DNA of 16,500 nt from Thiomicrorhabdus sp. GTDB taxonomy: Bacteria > Pseudomonadota > Gammaproteobacteria > Thiomicrospirales > Thiomicrospiraceae. Every line of letters starts with the position of its first letter. Positions within the stretch are counted from its first letter, which is position 1. This document shows, piece after piece, positions 1-6,044 of the stretch. The notes under the pieces are model-generated. The model was not told the DNA's origin, did no database searches, and saw nothing but the letters and a program-made list of their open reading frames with translations. The stretch spans positions 1-16,500 of the forward strand of contig WFNQ01000063.1 in NCBI GenBank assembly GCA_015488565.1, given 5' to 3'. Position numbers and translations under genes: made by a program.

Positions 1-203
1 AATACATTACCAATGTGCGGTTAAAAGCCATTAAGCTAACACCCATTTTTGAGTCTCGTAGTAACCCATTACCATGGATGAATCATTGGCTGGTCAGTGA
101 CAATGTTCAGGTGGCGCCACAAGAGTCTGAAATCAGCTCCTATTTGGTCGGACAAGTCGACTCCAAAGTGGATTCGGATGATTTTAGTGAGTTTTCACTA
201 TAA
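1..203 (+). CDS. nrdB: Class Ia ribonucleotide reductase small subunit (beta), C-terminal part
   Basis: This is the 3' end of a gene that enters the window from the left; the frame is open from base 3 and stops at 201-203, giving about 66 visible residues. The tail resembles the C-terminus of E. coli NrdB as I recall it: a WLVSDNVQVAPQE stretch, then SYLVGQVDSKVDSDD and a final hydrophobic residue. In the family this tail docks the beta subunit onto the alpha subunit NrdA, and its conserved tyrosine (E. coli Tyr356, here in SYLVGQ) relays the radical between subunits. The enzyme reduces ribonucleoside diphosphates to deoxyribonucleotides in the cytoplasm. The GTG at base 15 is an internal valine codon, not a start. 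The gene converges on the anti-sigma factor gene with only 8 bases between the stops. Identification rests on the tail alone but the match is distinctive. Confidence 0.9.
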   Translation, partial: YITNVRLKAIKLTPIFESRSNPLPWMNHWLVSDNVQVAPQESEISSYLVGQVDSKVDSDDFSEFSL

Positions 204-211
204 ATAGCATG

Positions 212-961
212 CTAAACAAACTTAACCGCTTTAAAAAATCGCATGTGAGCTAAAGCGACTTGTTTGCGACCTTTGCCCATGATGGCGACAATGCCACCTT
301 TAACGGGCAATAATTCACCTTGATAGCCGCTGGCTTCAAAGGCTTCCATTGCAGCAAGCTGTTGACCAGGCATGACGATGATGGTCACGGGACCTTCCGG
401 TTCTTGCAGTACGATGTGCAACCCTTTTTGACCGTTAATAACACATTCACCCGCATAACTCATGTGTTCGATGGGGTGGTCTAAGGTTGCACCAACGGCT
501 AAAAATAGCTTTTGCAGTTCTTGCGCATTTTCGGGGGATTTATTGACCCGCATAAAGTCTGGTTCGTCCTCCATATGATGCACGACATGCGCAATGAGAT
601 CGCTGGCTTTTAGTGGAAACAGCGTGGCTCGTTCCTGCCAAAGCCCTACTCCAATAGCCACTAACATCACACTGGCGGCCATCGCCCTCCAATGTCGCCA
701 ATGGGTTGGTTTTTTCTGCTCCAAAACAGGGGGGGGGGAAAAATTTTCCGCCGTTTCTGAATACGACTGTTTTAATAAAATACGCGCCTCTAACCCTTCT
801 GGAGGGTCGATTTGCAAGGCATTTTTAATCTGTTGATCCCATCGTTGGCTGTTTTGTACCATGTTGTTTAGTTCTGGATGACTCTGTAAATACGCTCTCA
901 TCTCTTCGTCTAACTGAAAAGGCGCCGCTTGCAGTTGTTTTTTAAACTGTAAATCATTCAT
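212..961 (-). CDS. DUF3379-type membrane anti-sigma factor
   Basis: A 249-residue protein with a charged cytoplasmic N-terminal segment (about 1-66), a linker, one membrane segment (about 93-108, AMAASVMLVAIGVGLW) and a periplasmic C-terminal domain. This layout and the wording of the N-terminal segment resemble the DUF3379 family, which is typically encoded just after an ECF sigma factor. The inferred role is to hold that sigma factor at the membrane until a periplasmic signal arrives. Its ATG lies inside the last codons of the sigma gene (8-base overlap), with a GGAGGGG ribosome site in that gene's end, so the two are translationally coupled. A proline triplet in the linker (about 76-78) is encoded by a run of ten C in the sense strand. 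Slippage there would truncate the protein before its membrane segment. I do not know the signal it senses. Confidence 0.75.
   Translation of the reverse strand: MNDLQFKKQLQAAPFQLDEEMRAYLQSHPELNNMVQNSQRWDQQIKNALQIDPPEGLEARILLKQSYSETAENFSPPPVLEQKKPTHWRHWRAMAASVMLVAIGVGLWQERATLFPLKASDLIAHVVHHMEDEPDFMRVNKSPENAQELQKLFLAVGATLDHPIEHMSYAGECVINGQKGLHIVLQEPEGPVTIIVMPGQQLAAMEAFEASGYQGELLPVKGGIVAIMGKGRKQVALAHMRFFKAVKFV
729..738. repeat. G10 tract inside the anti-sigma factor gene
   Basis: Ten consecutive G on the plus strand (ten C in the gene's sense strand) encode the Pro triplet in the linker before the membrane segment. The run is followed by AAAAATTTT. A change of one or two bases would shift the frame upstream of the membrane anchor. 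Confidence 0.9.
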
Positions 962-1493
962 GGAACGCCCCTCCTTTTTTACGTAATATTCGTTGTGCTG
1001 GTTTTCTCTTTGCCTGCACCATGTTTTTTAATTGCTGACGCGCTCGAAATAAACGTGTGTTAACGGTAGCGAGTTTTAAATTCAGTTGTGTCGCAATCTC
1101 TTCACCACTGAACCCCCAAACAATTTGTAATACCATTGGCTCTCGATAGTCATCGGGCAATTTCATAATAAACTGCTGTAATTCCGATTTTTCAAGCATA
1201 GGAAGCGGTTCGTATTGCTCACCTTCCGCCACAAGCCCCTCATCCAGCTCTGAGAATGGCGGTTGATATTTTTCATACATCCGTGCATTTTCTCGACGCA
1301 AAATAGTAATCAACCACGCTTTGGCGGCCTTTTCATCTTTTAATGCATCAATGCCTTTCCACGCACGAGCAAACGTTTCTTGCACCAAGTCTTCGGCCAC
1401 GGTCGGATTTTTGCACAACCAGTAGGCGTAACGATATAAGTCTTTGGCGTAAGCGGAGACCAATTTTTCAAAAAAATCTTGTTTGTTTTTCAT
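954..1493 (-). CDS. ECF (RpoE-like) sigma factor
   Basis: A 179-residue sigma-70 family protein with only regions 2 and 4, the ECF layout. Region 2 spans about residues 8-75 and contains DLYRYAYWLCKNPTVAEDLV and QETFARAWKG. Region 4 (about 105-160) contains LPDDYREPMVLQIVWGFSGE, followed by a helix-turn-helix ending in TVNTRLFRARQQLK. It would direct RNA polymerase to a small set of promoters and be restrained by the anti-sigma factor encoded next to it. The start is the ATG at 1493. No good ribosome site precedes it, but the TGA of a six-codon upstream frame overlaps this ATG. It follows the hmuV-like gene by 56 bases on the same strand, so it may be the distal part of the RiPP/importer operon and regulate it. 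The link to that operon is inferred from position only. Confidence 0.88.
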   Translation of the reverse strand: MKNKQDFFEKLVSAYAKDLYRYAYWLCKNPTVAEDLVQETFARAWKGIDALKDEKAAKAWLITILRRENARMYEKYQPPFSELDEGLVAEGEQYEPLPMLEKSELQQFIMKLPDDYREPMVLQIVWGFSGEEIATQLNLKLATVNTRLFRARQQLKNMVQAKRKPAQRILRKKGGAFHE

Positions 1494-1510
1494 AATATTT
1501 TATTTTTCAT
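1490..1510 (-). promoter_or_regulatory. Six-codon leader frame overlapping the sigma factor start (ATGA)
   Basis: An ATG at 1510 opens a frame reading M-K-N-K-I-L and then TGA. The TGA shares bases with the sigma factor ATG (ATGA at 1493-1490). An AAAGG ribosome site at 1526-1522 sits 11 bases before the leader ATG, whereas the sigma ATG has only A/T-rich sequence in front of it. This suggests translation enters at the leader and restarts at the sigma gene. The two starts also sit in near-identical surroundings (ATTATGAAAAAYAAA twice), so a small tandem duplication could explain the arrangement. Confidence 0.4.
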
Positions 1511-1549
1511 AATTTAAGAGACCTTTATCCGCCTAAAAACTTTCATGCC

Positions 1550-2374
1550 TCAGAACAACATAGGATAAACCATCGGACGTTTTGTGCTTTCATCCATTTC
1601 AACCCGCACGTTCATCTCTAATGCTTGTTTCAAAATCGGCGCTTGTAAAACTGTCGTCACTTTACCCGCTGCAAAAACTTTTCCATCCTTTAAGAGGCAA
1701 CAATAATCGGCTAACTGTGCGGCTAAGCTAATGTCATGTAACACCATAATAATGCCCAAACCTTGACTTGCCCACTGTTTAAAATAACGCGCTAAACGTT
1801 GCTGATGCTTTATGTCTAAACTGGCGGTCCATTCGTCTAAAAACAACCATTTTCCTAAAAATTTCTCCCCCCCCCCTTCTTGCACACTCTCGCACACTTC
1901 CGTAGGCCAAATTTGTGCGAGTACCCGAGCTAATTGTGCTCGTTTTTTTTCCCCCCCTGAGAGCGTTAAATAATCTCGATGTTGTAAGTGGGTCATATCG
2001 CATACAGCCAAAACCGATTCAATCACCCGTTTGGCCTGTTCTTTTGGCCGCTGTTTAACCTCCACGCCCAAAGACACCAAAGCTTGCACGGTAAACGAGA
2101 AGGCAAGTTCATTTGATTGAGACAATACGGCTCTTTGCTGTGCTAAGTCGCGATAAGAAAAAGAGTCAAGTGGCTTGCCGTGCCACAAAACATGACCTTG
2201 GGAGGGCATGATTTCATGGCTTAAACAATTTAATAAGGTGGACTTTCCCGCCCCATTTTGTCCTAAAATAATATGAATATTACCCGATTCAAAACCACAT
2301 GAGACTTGATTTAACAAGGTTTGATGGCCTCGAACGACGGAAAGCGATTGTACTTGAATGGCGTGCGAACCCAT
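1550..2374 (-). CDS. hmuV: HmuV-like ABC transporter ATPase (heme/iron-complex/cobalamin type)
   Basis: A 274-residue ATPase of the FecCD-partner class. Visible motifs are Walker A GQNGAGKST (38-46), Q-loop Gln86 within RAVLSQSNELAFSFTV, signature LSGGE (138-142), Walker B WLFLDE (176-181) and switch His213 in VLHDIS. The RAVLSQ...LAFSFTV wording is closest to heme importers (HmuV). It would energise the permease encoded immediately upstream. The chosen ATG at 2374 falls one base after the permease stop (TAAGATG) and matches where family members begin; an in-frame ATG at 2422 would add 16 residues inside the permease gene. Two things are odd. The usual DEPTSALD after Walker B reads DEWTASLD. 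Between the signature helix and Walker B there is an extra stretch (about 157-174) that contains EGGGEKF, encoded by ten G. A second run of seven G encodes the signature glycines. No binding protein gene is seen. Confidence 0.85.
   Translation of the reverse strand: MGSHAIQVQSLSVVRGHQTLLNQVSCGFESGNIHIILGQNGAGKSTLLNCLSHEIMPSQGHVLWHGKPLDSFSYRDLAQQRAVLSQSNELAFSFTVQALVSLGVEVKQRPKEQAKRVIESVLAVCDMTHLQHRDYLTLSGGEKKRAQLARVLAQIWPTEVCESVQEGGGEKFLGKWLFLDEWTASLDIKHQQRLARYFKQWASQGLGIIMVLHDISLAAQLADYCCLLKDGKVFAAGKVTTVLQAPILKQALEMNVRVEMDESTKRPMVYPMLF
1867..1876. repeat. C10 tract (G10 in sense) inside the ATPase gene
   Basis: Ten C on the plus strand read as ten G in the gene and encode the GGG of EGGGEKF. 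It lies in an extra stretch between the ABC signature helix and Walker B. In the sense strand it is followed by AGAAAT. Confidence 0.9.
1943..1957. repeat. T8C7 double homopolymer in the ATPase signature
   Basis: In the sense strand this is seven G followed by eight A, encoding the GGEKK of the LSGGEKKR signature. It is forced partly by protein sequence, but the codon choice (ggg ggg gaa aaa aaa) gives the longest possible runs. Confidence 0.85.
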
Positions 2375-2375
2375 C

Positions 2376-3413
2376 TTAAAACCCTTTACCTTGCACGCTT
2401 GAAAGCGCTTTAGAGTAGCCATTACGCTTGCTAATCAACATCATTAAGAAAAAAGGCCCTCCTAACAGAGCCATTAGTAATCCAATGGGCAGTTCAGCTG
2501 GGTAAATAATTTGACGTGCTAATAGGTCCGCTAACACTAATAAAATAGCCCCCCCTAGTGCACTAAATGGCAACACCAAACGATGATCCGCGCCTACCCA
2601 TAATCGAATAATATGCGGAACCACTAGCCCGACAAAGCCAATGACACCAACCATCGAAACCGATACGCCTACAATCAATGCGCTCAATCCCATTACTTGC
2701 CATTTAAACCATTTGGTATCATAGCCCATTTGCAAGCTGACACTCTCACCCAGTAAAAAGGCGTTCATCGGTTTGACTAATCGCCACAATCCCATCGTGG
2801 CCATCAAAACAAAGGCAGAAACTAGCCCAACGGAAAACCACGATAAATTAGCCAAAGACCCCATCATCCAAAACAGGGCTGAACGCAATTGTGTATCGTC
2901 TGAAAAAACAATTAGCAACTGGGTTAAGGCACCAAAAACCGCATTAAATGCCACACCTGCCAATAACATTAAAGCCACATCGGTATGGCCATAACGTGTT
3001 GCAATGCGATATAACAACAAGGTACTCAAACTGGCCATTAAAAATGCGGCAACACTGATTTGCCAAACCGCGACCTCTTGCCATAATGCACCACCCAATA
3101 CAATCACAAACACCGCACCAAATGCGGCACTGCTGGACACACCAATAAGCCCAGGTTCGGCCAAGGGATTACGAAACAGGGATTGCAGTGCTACACCTGA
3201 AATGGCCAGTCCAGCACCGATCACCGCCGCCAACAGTATCCTAGGTAAACGAATCTCCCATAAAATAAATAGTTGTTGCGCTGAAAGCCCTGTCATAAGT
3301 TCACTGGGATAAAAAGAGAATCCTCCAATCATCAAACTGAAACTCATCGCCAAAAGCAGTAAAAAGAGGAGCAATAAAATAGACTTGGAAAATTCCGTTG
3401 CACATGTTCTCAT
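2376..3413 (-). CDS. hmuU: FecCD-family ABC transporter permease (HmuU/BtuC-like)
   Basis: A 345-residue, very hydrophobic inner-membrane protein of about the length usual for BtuC/FecCD permeases. The hallmark block is present: RLPRILLAAVIGAGLAISG, then LFRNPLAEPGLIGVSSSAA, and later a GFVGLVVPHIIRLWVGADHR loop that contacts the ATPase. The NPLAEPGLIGVSS wording is typical of heme-type permeases, but siderophore and cobalamin carriers are close relatives, so the substrate is uncertain. The gene starts in an ATGA overlap with the stop of the YihY gene and ends one base before the ATPase start, so the three are surely cotranscribed. No periplasmic binding protein or TonB receptor gene is present in the window. 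A run of seven G in the sense strand encodes part of an ALGGAIL membrane segment. Confidence 0.88.
   Translation of the reverse strand: MRTCATEFSKSILLLLFLLLLAMSFSLMIGGFSFYPSELMTGLSAQQLFILWEIRLPRILLAAVIGAGLAISGVALQSLFRNPLAEPGLIGVSSSAAFGAVFVIVLGGALWQEVAVWQISVAAFLMASLSTLLLYRIATRYGHTDVALMLLAGVAFNAVFGALTQLLIVFSDDTQLRSALFWMMGSLANLSWFSVGLVSAFVLMATMGLWRLVKPMNAFLLGESVSLQMGYDTKWFKWQVMGLSALIVGVSVSMVGVIGFVGLVVPHIIRLWVGADHRLVLPFSALGGAILLVLADLLARQIIYPAELPIGLLMALLGGPFFLMMLISKRNGYSKALSSVQGKGF
2549..2555. repeat. C7 tract inside the permease gene
   Basis: Seven C on the plus strand, G7 in sense, encode two glycines in an ALGGAIL membrane segment. It is shorter than the other runs and may be unremarkable alone. 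Confidence 0.8.
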
Positions 3414-4285
3414 TTCGTCTGCTCAATTTGTTTCATTAAGGTGGCCACAAAGGCGCCATTCCAAATCACAATAAACCAAATAAGGTAGAGCCATAGTAAA
3501 AACAATGGAATAGCAGCAAAGGCGCCATAGACTAAATCGTAGGTTGGAAACCACGTTACATACAGTGCAAAACCGTATTTTAAGAGTTCCAGTTGAAGCA
3601 TGGCAAAGAAACCGCCCAATAAGGCTATTTTAGGGGGAATGTAACAGGTGGGCACAAACTTAAATAACAAAAAAAATCCCAACCAACTTAACAGCAGCGG
3701 TAAGGTCGCCAACCCCAATGTGGCTTGTTTTAACCATGGCATGGTTTCGGTCAACAGTGGCAGTGCCAATAAATAGGAACTTAACACTAAGCTTAACCCC
3801 AACAATAAGGGCCCTAAAATACTAATGCCTAAGTAGTGCAATAAACTCACCCACCATTTACGGATAGCGCGTTCAGGCCACATCGCATTGAGTTTTTCAT
3901 CTATCTTCCATAAAAGCAATAAAGAGGTTAAAAACATGACCAAAATACCAGGGCCTTTTAACTGCACCGCTTGTTGCGAAAATCGCAAAAGATAATCTTC
4001 AATCATGGGTTGAGAGGCGGGCATGAGGTTATGTACAACTTGCTCCATAACCAAACGTTCAAACGATTCAAAGTAACTGGAAACCGAGAACAGACTGAGC
4101 ATCACCGCCAATATGGGTACGATGCCCACCAATGAGGTATAGGCTAAAATCGCAACCGAATCGCTGCCTTGTTGCCGATTAAAATGTTTAAAGACGGAGA
4201 GCCAAAATACGCCTTGGACAAGGGGGGGGAACAAGGTGAATTGAGCTTGCTTAAGAGAGGGTACTCTGGAGTAAATTTTATTCAA
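3410..4285 (-). CDS. YihY/BrkB-family inner-membrane protein
   Basis: A 291-residue polytopic membrane protein of the YihY (BrkB-like) family, once mislabelled ribonuclease BN. The family core is visible: DSVAILAYTSLVGIVPILAV in the first membrane segment, several further hydrophobic segments, and a C-terminal GAFAAIPLFLLWLYLIWFIV. Its molecular function is not established. The start is a TTG at 4285 with GGAG six bases upstream; no ATG lies nearby. The gene begins 20 bases after the hvfC-like gene and its TGA overlaps the permease ATG (ATGA), so it sits tightly inside the metallophore/importer operon. A run of eight C in the sense strand encodes Pro-Pro near the N-terminus (about residues 20-21), where a one-base slip would abolish the protein. 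A DoxX-type membrane gene often holds a similar place in hvf/buf operons. Confidence 0.82.
   Translation of the reverse strand: MNKIYSRVPSLKQAQFTLFPPLVQGVFWLSVFKHFNRQQGSDSVAILAYTSLVGIVPILAVMLSLFSVSSYFESFERLVMEQVVHNLMPASQPMIEDYLLRFSQQAVQLKGPGILVMFLTSLLLLWKIDEKLNAMWPERAIRKWWVSLLHYLGISILGPLLLGLSLVLSSYLLALPLLTETMPWLKQATLGLATLPLLLSWLGFFLLFKFVPTCYIPPKIALLGGFFAMLQLELLKYGFALYVTWFPTYDLVYGAFAAIPLFLLWLYLIWFIVIWNGAFVATLMKQIEQTK
4222..4229. repeat. G8 tract near the start of the YihY-family gene
   Basis: Eight G on the plus strand (C8 in sense) encode Pro-Pro in the poorly conserved N-terminal segment of the YihY protein, about 20 codons after its start. Confidence 0.85.
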
Positions 4286-4305
4286 AAACGTCTCCGAATG
4301 CGATA

Positions 4306-5118
4306 TTAAGGCGCAGGTCGCAGAATATTCAATGAAACCAGTTCATGCAACGTTTGCTCGGCAAATGCCTGTAATTGATCTGCTGGAATATCATACGGTT
4401 CAGCAACCTTTTTAAATGCCTCTTGTGCTGAATCGGCCTCTTCTAAGGCTTCTAAAAACTGATACAACAGTGGGGCTAATTCGATAAAATCTACTTTTTC
4501 TTGGGGGACGGTATCCACCGCATCGCCCTGTTCAAGATGACGATAAACCAAAAGCGTGGTGGCTTCTTGAGGTTTTGTCTTAGGTTGGTAATTCAACGAC
4601 AACCGGTGCACTGGCCACTCATAAGCTAAAATCCAAGCAACTGCCGAACGTTGATATGGTTTATCCCAACTTAATTCGACTTTTGGTATTTCTCCCCCCC
4701 CCTCAAACGCCACTTCTATTGAGACACTTAATGCCAGCTCAACCCACTCATAATGCGCCAGCTCTAACAAGAAAGCAGGATCACTCTCTTTTGGCTCAAA
4801 TTCATTGTCTAAAAAGAGCAGAAACTCCTGTCCTAATTCATGAAATAACGGAGTATGCGCATCGTGTTTTACCAAATATTCCCGCAAAATATCCTGCCAT
4901 CTATTTTTGCCTAAAATGTCAGCACATACTGGAAAAATTTGACTAAAAAAGCTCGATATATTATTAAAAAACAGTTCTTGATAGGCTTCTAAACGCCTGG
5001 ACTCAATCGGTAATTCACCTTCTGGAGCATAAACGGTATTTTGAGGATCACGAATGTGTGCTGCAAACTGCTGTTGCAACTGCTGAAAGTAAGAAGGTGT
5101 CCTTAACTCATCTGACAT
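4306..5118 (-). CDS. hvfC: HvfC/BufC-like (DUF2063, MbnC-related) peptide-modification partner
   Basis: A 270-residue protein with the N-terminal DUF2063 fold: a leading helix with QQFAAHIRDP, then RRLEAYQELFFNNISSFFSQ and a FPVCADILG segment (about 41-70). A YEWVELAL motif (about 123-130) leads into the C-terminal recognition domain. In studied systems such a protein pairs with the DUF692 enzyme to bind the precursor peptide and allow cysteine modification in the cytoplasm. Its ATG at 5118 lies inside the end of the hvfB-like gene (11-base overlap) with GGGGG seven bases before it, so subunit output is coupled. The linker after YEWVELAL contains EGGGE encoded by nine G. Family assignment is by motif wording; function is transferred from Hvf, Buf and methanobactin systems. 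Confidence 0.82.
   Translation of the reverse strand: MSDELRTPSYFQQLQQQFAAHIRDPQNTVYAPEGELPIESRRLEAYQELFFNNISSFFSQIFPVCADILGKNRWQDILREYLVKHDAHTPLFHELGQEFLLFLDNEFEPKESDPAFLLELAHYEWVELALSVSIEVAFEGGGEIPKVELSWDKPYQRSAVAWILAYEWPVHRLSLNYQPKTKPQEATTLLVYRHLEQGDAVDTVPQEKVDFIELAPLLYQFLEALEEADSAQEAFKKVAEPYDIPADQLQAFAEQTLHELVSLNILRPAP
4694..4702. repeat. C9 tract (G9 in sense) inside the hvfC-like gene
   Basis: Nine C on the plus strand, G9 in sense, encode the GGG of EGGGE in the linker after YEWVELAL. In sense the run is followed by AGAAAT, the same hexamer that follows the ten-G run in the ATPase gene. Confidence 0.85.
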
Positions 5119-5956
5119 GTTTTAACCCCCAAGTACGTTGATAGTCTCGAATTTGTGCGACTTCTTGCATTAATTCTGGCAAAGGAGGAATGTTAAAGTC
5201 ACGCTCTAATAACGTAGGGACAACACCGTGATGCTGATAGGTCTGTTCCAATAATGCCCAAACTTCGTCTTTTACATCTTGACCATGAGTATCAATTTTC
5301 AGGTCATCTGCCTCATCAAAATGCCCTGCCATGTGTAAATACATTAACCGCTCGGTGGGCATGGATTGAATGTAGTCCAATGCATCGTATTGATGGTTAA
5401 TGGCATTCACATAAGTGTTATTTACGTCCAGTAATAGGCCACAATCCGCTTCATTTAATACGGCATTCACAAAGTCTTTTTCAGACATGTCTTGACAAGG
5501 CATGGCGTAAAATGAGACATTTTCAATCCCAATTTTCATTTCCAATAGATCTTGAACACGTCGAATACGCTCCGCCACATAATGCACGGCTTCTTCAGTA
5601 AAGGGAATGGGCATTAAATCATAAAGATGCCCACTGTCACCACAATAACTTAAATGTTCGGTATAGGTTTGAATACGATGGGTTTTAAAGAAGTCTTTTA
5701 AGGCAAGAATGTAATGTTCATCCAGCGGACGAATGCCTCCTAGATTAAGAGAAAGGCCATGCGCGACAAATGTGAATCGCTCGGTTAATGCATTTAACTG
5801 TTGGCCTTTTTGTCCCCCAAAATTAAGCCAGTTTTCGGGAACCACTTCCATGAAATCAATATCAAAATGGGGGTCTTGCAAGATATCCTCTAAAAAATCT
5901 CTTCTTAGCCCCAAGCCAACACCTTGGACAGGATAATGCTCTCTCAATATTGACAC
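5108..5956 (-). CDS. hvfB: HvfB/BufB-like (DUF692, MbnB-related) multinuclear iron enzyme
   Basis: A 282-residue TIM-barrel-like DUF692 protein. The expected metal-ligand motifs appear in order: EVVPENW (Glu37), AHGLSLNLGG (His66), TEHLSY (Glu100, His101), IENVSF (Glu145), LLLDVNN (Asp177, Asn179), LHMAGHF (His208, His212), DTHGQD (Asp222, His224) and LLERD near residue 251. Family members use clustered iron and oxygen to turn peptide cysteines into oxazolone/thioamide (methanobactin, HvfA) or thiooxazole-type groups (bufferins). The substrate here is inferred to be the EGKC-repeat peptide encoded next upstream. I chose the GTG at 5956 because AGAGGT lies seven bases before it; a TTG at 5959 is in frame but too close. 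An imperfect hairpin separates it from the peptide gene, and it overlaps the hvfC-like gene by 11 bases. Confidence 0.85.
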   Translation of the reverse strand: MSILREHYPVQGVGLGLRRDFLEDILQDPHFDIDFMEVVPENWLNFGGQKGQQLNALTERFTFVAHGLSLNLGGIRPLDEHYILALKDFFKTHRIQTYTEHLSYCGDSGHLYDLMPIPFTEEAVHYVAERIRRVQDLLEMKIGIENVSFYAMPCQDMSEKDFVNAVLNEADCGLLLDVNNTYVNAINHQYDALDYIQSMPTERLMYLHMAGHFDEADDLKIDTHGQDVKDEVWALLEQTYQHHGVVPTLLERDFNIPPLPELMQEVAQIRDYQRTWGLKHVR

Positions 5957-5990
5957 CAAACCGACCTCTTATCTGAAAGAAAATAAAGAA

Positions 5991-6030
5991 TAAGGGCTTT
6001 GAATCACGTTTGTTACTCAAAGAACCCTTA
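5991..6030 (-). terminator. Stem-loop between precursor and enzyme genes, possible partial terminator
   Basis: TAAGGGCTTTGA at 5991-6002 can pair with TCAAAG-AA-CCCTTA at 6017-6030. This gives a 12-base-pair stem with a two-base bulge and a 14-base loop. On the transcribed strand it is followed by a mixed T-rich stretch rather than a pure T run. It may lower read-through into the enzyme genes or protect the precursor mRNA end, giving more peptide than enzyme. Confidence 0.5.
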
Positions 6031-6044
6031 AGAATGAAAAGAAA

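Noticed and set aside
205..214. TAGCATGCTA palindrome between nrdB and the anti-sigma gene as a terminator
   Set aside because: A 10-base palindrome with no loop or T run is too small to terminate, and it overlaps the anti-sigma stop codon.
594..836. Plus-strand open frame across the anti-sigma gene containing a GGGEKF word
   Set aside because: It lies wholly antisense to a well-supported coding gene and shows no ribosome site or family resemblance; the GGGEKF reading is a by-product of the G10AAAAATTTT sequence.
2375..2422. ATPase start at the ATG at 2422
   Set aside because: It would add 16 residues translated from inside the permease gene. The ATG at 2374 directly follows the permease stop and fits the family start.
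729..4702. Reading the G/C tracts as frameshift errors or pseudogenes
   Set aside because: Every gene containing a tract keeps an open frame with recognisable family motifs on both sides of it.
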